Source: Bacteroides sp. (GTDB taxonomy: Bacteria > Bacteroidota > Bacteroidia > Bacteroidales > SM23-62). Taken from it: 19,271 nt of DNA. Position 1 is the stretch's first letter. Every line of letters starts with the position of its first letter. The notes under the pieces are model-generated. The model was not told the DNA's origin. It saw only the letters and a program-made list of their open reading frames with translations, and did no database searches. Location of the stretch: the NCBI GenBank assembly GCA_030589965.1, contig JAUUZM010000011.1:1-19271 (forward strand), read 5' to 3'. A program made the position numbers and the translations under genes. Shown piece after piece: positions 14,964 through 19,271 of the stretch.

Positions 14964-17900
14964 ATGAAAAAGTATGGCTTTATCACCCTCCTATTATGTC
15001 TGGCCCTAACTTTCAGCTCAACAGATGTTTATTCACTCTATGTCAAAAACTTCTGTTTTAATTTTGATTGCGTTTATTCAACGGTGTCAGATCCTTTCTA
15101 TCGTTGCACTACCGGGTCGAATTCCACGGCAGAATTTTATGTTTATAATCCCAATCCGTCAATAGGTGTACCCTCGTCTTGTTTAGTTTTCGGCCTTGCT
15201 ACGTACCAGTGGTATGAATTAGTTTATGGATATCATCCTTGCGGGACCTGGTCCGGTGGTATATTATGGTGCACCGGTTGGTATGAGGTGGCAATCGATG
15301 GCGAGACCAGTAATTTGTATACCGTTACTGAGGAGGGTAAATATTTCTGCATGTACAGTTGCAGCGGAACGGACTATATATCCGATACCATTCAGGTAAT
15401 CTATCATGAAAATGCGCCTTCAATTTCTAATCCTCCGTCCAATGAAACAGTCTGCGAGGGACTCACGGCAGAATTCAACTGTTCCTATTCAAATGAAACC
15501 GGAGTATATTGGCAGGAGAGTGCTAATGGTACCGACTGGTCAACTATCAGCGGAGAAACTGCTGGCACCTTGGATTTCATTGCAGATTATGCCCAAAACG
15601 GGTACCAGTACCATTGTGCTCCATACAATAAGTGTGGTACAACGTACTCAAATCCGGCTACTCTTTCAGTATTAAGGGAACCCTTTAATATCTCCAATCC
15701 TGAGGCAAGTACAATTTGTGAGGACGGGACAGCCAATTTCAACACTTCGTCGCAAGGTGATGGACTTAGTTACAAGTGGAGAGTAAGTACAAACGGGGGA
15801 TCCAATTATTCGGATCTTTCGGAACAGGCACCTTATTCGGGGACCGGATCCCAGAATCTGGTGATAAATCCTGCTGCAGGGGGCATGCATGGGTACCGAT
15901 ACCAGTGCAGGATTACAGGGTCCTGTGCTACCGATTATACTACAGGGGCCCTCCTGAACCTGAATTTCAAACCCGATATTACAAACGATCCGGACAATGC
16001 AACTGCCTGCGTTGGAAGCCAGGCAGGATTTACTGCCGCTGCAACAGGCTTTGCCCCCCTGACCTATTCATGGTTCAAGGACGGGCAACTGCAAAATCAG
16101 GGAGTAAATATGACCAGCTATAACATCGGATCGGTTTCCACCGGGCATGCCGGGTCCTATAATGTAAATGTTTCCAATAGTTGCCTGCCCGCAGGTATAA
16201 GTTCGGAATCAGCCAGCCTGACGGTTAAAACACTACTGGAAATTAATTCAAATCCCATTGCTGTGACGCTTTGTGAAGGGGATGAATCATCCGTTAACTT
16301 CAACGCAACAGCTTCAGGATCTGACCCGGAATATTTCTGGCAACTGAGTGAGAACGGGGGGGAGAACTGGGCAGATATTCCTGCCTCGGATGCGAGGTAT
16401 ACCAATGAAAATACACTTTCATTGTCCGTATTGAATCCGGATGCTTCCATTGACCAGAACCAGTACCGGCTACGGCTAGCCGGGTACTGCGCTCCACAAC
16501 AATATTCAAGTCCCGCCCTCCTTACCGTCAACAATGCGCTTGAAATAGTAACCCAACCCCAGCCCGATGAGGTATGCGCCGGCGTTGATGTCGGACTGTC
16601 CGTGACGGTGACAGGATCTGATCCTGTATTTCTATGGAAAAAGGATGGCGGGTCAATAACCGGCTGGGGCAGCAGCCCGGACCTGATGTTGTACGGGGTG
16701 ACCACTGCAAGTAGCGGTATCTATAGTGTCCTGGTGGATAATATGTGCATGGATCCCCTGCAGAGCGATGATGCTACGCTTACGGTGAACATACCTCCCG
16801 AAATAAGCCAGCAACCTCTGGATGTAACTATCTGCGAGAAATCACAACCTTCAGTTAGTTTTTCCACTTCTATCCCGGGTAGCGGATTCAGTTACCAATG
16901 GGAATTCAGCAAGGCTAATGAAGCCACATGGACAGACCTGGAAAATAATGCGGTATTTTCAAATGTGACTACGGATGAAATTACCGTAGCCTCCACTGCC
17001 GATACCATGAATAATTATTATTTCAGGTGTAAGATTGGAGGATTTTGCGATCCGCCGGTAAGCACGGAATCGGCTCTTATGACTATTAAAACCGCACCGG
17101 AGTTTATTCATCATCCGGAAGCGGTTGAGGCATGCCAGGGTGAGAATGTAACCTTTTCCGTGGAAGCAGAGGGCACAGCACCTCTCTGGTACAAGTGGAG
17201 AAAGGGCAATGCCGCCCTGACTGGATGGATCAGCGATGATTCCTATTCAATTTTATCAGTATCACCGGATGACAATGAAAAATACGATGTAGTAGTTAAG
17301 AATGAATGCAATGAACTGGGAACGGATTCCGAGGATGCCCAGTTACTGGTAAAAACACCACCCGGGGTTAGTTCCAATCCCGTTGATGTTACCTTATGTG
17401 AAGGTGATGAAACGGTTATTAACTTCACTTGTGTGACGGAGGGCAGTGACCTGGAATACAAGTGGCAACTCAGTGAGAATGATGGTGAAACCTGGAGTGA
17501 TATTTCTGAAACGGGTACTCCTTATTCAAATTCTGAAACCACCAGCCTGGCAGTCTCTGATCCTTCATCCGGTTTGAGTTCACTTCGATACCGGCTGAAG
17601 GTTAATGGATCCTGTGATCCTGTTGCATATTCAGAGGTCGCATTGCTTACTGTAAATAAGGCTCCTGAATTTACCAATCATCCACGTTCATACACAGCCT
17701 GTGTTGGTTCAAATATTGAGCTTTCTGCAACAGCAACCGGGACGGAGCCATTACAATATCTATGGAAGAAGGATGGCATTTCCGTTTCTTTGTGGACCGG
17801 TGATTCGATCTATATATTACCGGGAGTATCCACATTGAATGCAGGCACATATAAAGTATTGGTAAAGAATATGTGTTCCGCCACTCCTTTAGAGAGTGAT

Positions 17901-19271
17901 GATGCTGTTTTAGCTGTGAACATTCCGCCAGCTATCACAAGCCAGCCAATGGATGTTAGTGTATGTGCCAAGTCCCAACCTTCTGTTACATTTTCAACGA
18001 CAATTCCCGGAAGTGGATTCACCTTCCTATGGGAATACCGGGAAGGGATTGCTGGTACCTGGACAGATCTGGTCAATGATGCAGTATTCAATAATGTAAG
18101 CAGTGATGAATTAACGGTTGGATCAACGGCAGATACTATGAATGATTATTATTTCCGTTGTAAAATAGTAGGTGTCTGCGATCCTCCGGTTACTACGGAA
18201 TCAGTCCGGCTTGAAATTAAAACACCTCCTGAATTCATTACACATCCTCAGAATGCTGATATATGCCAGGGAGATAATGTGACATTTACAGTCGAAGTGG
18301 AAGGCACAGCTCCGCTTCAGTACAAATGGAGGAAGGGTAATGCTGCTATAGGAGCCTGGAGTACTGATCCGGACTATACACTTTATTCAGCAACTCTGGG
18401 TGATTTTGAGAAATATGATGTGGTTGTTAAAAATGAATGTAATGAAACGGGAACTGATTCAGAAGATGCACAGTTGACAGTAAATCCGGTTCCCTATATT
18501 TCATTGGGGGATGACAGGCATGTCTGTACGGGTGACAGTATAAGCATTGATGCAGGAGCAGGTTATCAATCCTATTCCTGGAGCACTGGTATGACAACAC
18601 GCAGCATCTGGATTAAGGAGCAAGGTAATTATGTCGCTACAGTTTCCGATAATAATGGCTGTTCTAACTATGATAATATTTATATCATACTTGATCCTGC
18701 GTTGCCGGAAATTAACCTTGGGACCGATAGGAGTTATTGCTCAGGTGAACAGGTTCTGCTGGATGCAGGTTCCGGATTTGACTCATACAAATGGTCAGAT
18801 GGATCAATTGGGAGAAGCATTGAGGTGGTATCAAGCGGAACCTATTGGATTACTGCAGACCGGAACAACTCTGTCTGTAAGTCCACTGACAGCGTTAATA
18901 TATCCATTAGAGAACCGTATGACCAGGAACGATTATGTATTGTAACGGTGGATCTGAATACAGGTAAAAACCTGGTAGTATGGGAAAAAACACCGGATGC
19001 CGGAATATTAATGTACAGGATCTACAGGGAATCTTCTACAATAGGTTCATATGATATGATCGCCGAGGTACCCTATGATGATCTGAGTATTTTCACCGAC
19101 CTGGAAGTATCACCAGAGAACCGATCTTATTTATACAAAATCACCGTGGTCGACTCTTGTGAAAATGAGTCAGATTTGAAAGATGTACCCTACCACAAGC
19201 CCATATTCCTGAAATATGTGCCTTCTGATCAGGGTGTCAGTCTGGAGTGGACCGATTATGAGATACAGGGA
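14964..19271 (+). CDS. Giant secreted Ig-like/PKD-like/FN3 repeat protein (first 1436 codons; continues past the right edge)
   Basis: The frame is open from ATG 14964 to the last base. A signal peptide (MKKYGFITLLLCLALTFSS) leads into a Cys-rich N-terminal region (about 25-150). Eleven Ig-like domains of 86-102 residues follow, starting near residues 152, 240, 337, 425, 527, 613, 713, 801, 902, 990 and 1090. Most have an early Cys (as in TLCEGDE or ACQGEN), a central Trp (YKW, FLW) and a late Cys. Two PKD-like domains follow (about 1174-1246 and 1247-1316, LGDD...CTGD, SIDAGAGY, YSWSTGMTT). The last part is FN3-like, from residue 1317 (VTVDLNTGKNLVVWEKT, then YRIYRESS). This order is typical of Bacteroidota gliding-motility-associated or type IX-secreted surface proteins, usually ending in a C-terminal sorting domain, which here would lie outside the window. 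Likely role: extracellular adhesion or structure (inference). Confidence 0.9.
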   Translation, partial: MKKYGFITLLLCLALTFSSTDVYSLYVKNFCFNFDCVYSTVSDPFYRCTTGSNSTAEFYVYNPNPSIGVPSSCLVFGLATYQWYELVYGYHPCGTWSGGILWCTGWYEVAIDGETSNLYTVTEEGKYFCMYSCSGTDYISDTIQVIYHENAPSISNPPSNETVCEGLTAEFNCSYSNETGVYWQESANGTDWSTISGETAGTLDFIADYAQNGYQYHCAPYNKCGTTYSNPATLSVLREPFNISNPEASTICEDGTANFNTSSQGDGLSYKWRVSTNGGSNYSDLSEQAPYSGTGSQNLVINPAAGGMHGYRYQCRITGSCATDYTTGALLNLNFKPDITNDPDNATACVGSQAGFTAAATGFAPLTYSWFKDGQLQNQGVNMTSYNIGSVSTGHAGSYNVNVSNSCLPAGISSESASLTVKTLLEINSNPIAVTLCEGDESSVNFNATASGSDPEYFWQLSENGGENWADIPASDARYTNENTLSLSVLNPDASIDQNQYRLRLAGYCAPQQYSSPALLTVNNALEIVTQPQPDEVCAGVDVGLSVTVTGSDPVFLWKKDGGSITGWGSSPDLMLYGVTTASSGIYSVLVDNMCMDPLQSDDATLTVNIPPEISQQPLDVTICEKSQPSVSFSTSIPGSGFSYQWEFSKANEATWTDLENNAVFSNVTTDEITVASTADTMNNYYFRCKIGGFCDPPVSTESALMTIKTAPEFIHHPEAVEACQGENVTFSVEAEGTAPLWYKWRKGNAALTGWISDDSYSILSVSPDDNEKYDVVVKNECNELGTDSEDAQLLVKTPPGVSSNPVDVTLCEGDETVINFTCVTEGSDLEYKWQLSENDGETWSDISETGTPYSNSETTSLAVSDPSSGLSSLRYRLKVNGSCDPVAYSEVALLTVNKAPEFTNHPRSYTACVGSNIELSATATGTEPLQYLWKKDGISVSLWTGDSIYILPGVSTLNAGTYKVLVKNMCSATPLESDDAVLAVNIPPAITSQPMDVSVCAKSQPSVTFSTTIPGSGFTFLWEYREGIAGTWTDLVNDAVFNNVSSDELTVGSTADTMNDYYFRCKIVGVCDPPVTTESVRLEIKTPPEFITHPQNADICQGDNVTFTVEVEGTAPLQYKWRKGNAAIGAWSTDPDYTLYSATLGDFEKYDVVVKNECNETGTDSEDAQLTVNPVPYISLGDDRHVCTGDSISIDAGAGYQSYSWSTGMTTRSIWIKEQGNYVATVSDNNGCSNYDNIYIILDPALPEINLGTDRSYCSGEQVLLDAGSGFDSYKWSDGSIGRSIEVVSSGTYWITADRNNSVCKSTDSVNISIREPYDQERLCIVTVDLNTGKNLVVWEKTPDAGILMYRIYRESSTIGSYDMIAEVPYDDLSIFTDLEVSPENRSYLYKITVVDSCENESDLKDVPYHKPIFLKYVPSDQGVSLEWTDYEIQG
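16236..18494 (+). repeat. Tandem duplication of a four-Ig-domain block inside the giant protein
   Basis: Domains at residues 425-800 (nt 16236-17363) reappear in the same order at 801-1177 (nt 17364-18494), 376 and 377 residues long. Hand alignment gives 66 identities of 100 for the third domains (613-712 versus 990-1089) and 57 of 88 for the fourth (713-800 versus 1090-1177), both without gaps. Shared stretches include STADTMN, YYFRCKI, KWRKGNAA and YDVVVKNECNE. Matching codons lie 1125-1134 nt apart, so small indels separate the copies. Confidence 0.88.

Noticed and set aside
16157..18091. Minus-strand open frames of 60-182 codons across the Ig-repeat gene
   Set aside because: They are shadows of the repeat protein, recurring in both block copies because the DNA is duplicated.

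Overview
The window looks like a piece of a Bacteroidota chromosome, probably Bacteroidales/Marinilabiliales-like; this is an inference from content, not a search. Supporting signs are a TonB-dependent receptor with an N-terminal carboxypeptidase-regulatory-like domain, a sulfatase lipoprotein, a very large secreted protein built from Ig-like, PKD-like and FN3-like modules of the gliding/type IX secretion kind, a long eukaryote-like citrate synthase, and several promoters close to the Bacteroidota -7 box TAnnTTTG. Shine-Dalgarno signals are weak throughout. No tRNA, rRNA, CRISPR array, insertion sequence or integrase was seen.

Layout. Positions 1-1550, minus strand: a 92-codon tail-anchored small protein followed after 4 nt by mutL, which runs off the left edge. 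Positions 1686-6114, plus strand: a three-gene run of long-chain acyl-CoA ligase, a GNAT-like acyltransferase and a phytoene-desaturase/RetSat-like FAD oxidoreductase, spaced 28 and 18 nt apart. The acyltransferase frame is broken by one in-frame TGA where a glycine is expected. Positions 6095-7447, minus strand: a sodium:solute symporter whose 3' end overlaps the oxidoreductase by 20 nt. Positions 7557-9821, plus strand: a divergent TonB-dependent receptor with a good promoter. Positions 9967-11277: citrate synthase with all catalytic residues and a 13-bp-stem terminator. Positions 11418-12722, minus strand: a lipoprotein sulfatase. Positions 12958-13932, plus strand: a bile-acid:sodium-symporter (BASS) family transporter, divergent from the sulfatase. 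Positions 13961-14656, minus strand: a VTT/DedA-like membrane protein. Positions 14964-19271, plus strand: the first 1436 codons of a giant exported repeat protein that continues past the right edge.

How the genes fit together. Most of the window is housekeeping and envelope/transport functions. The acyl-CoA ligase, acyltransferase and oxidoreductase could form a lipid-modification pathway, but this strain's acyltransferase appears disrupted. The sulfatase and BASS transporter share a divergent intergenic region and might handle a sulfated organic anion. The giant protein contains a clear internal duplication: a four-domain Ig block of about 1.13 kb, copied once in tandem, with the copies about 65% identical in their last two domains.

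No clearly novel defence or mobile system was found. The points most worth a second look are the nonsense-interrupted acyltransferase, the block duplication in the Ig-repeat protein, a long inverted repeat with a competing partner at 14677-14750, and a start-less 49-codon open stretch that looks like coding remnant between the sulfatase and the BASS gene.
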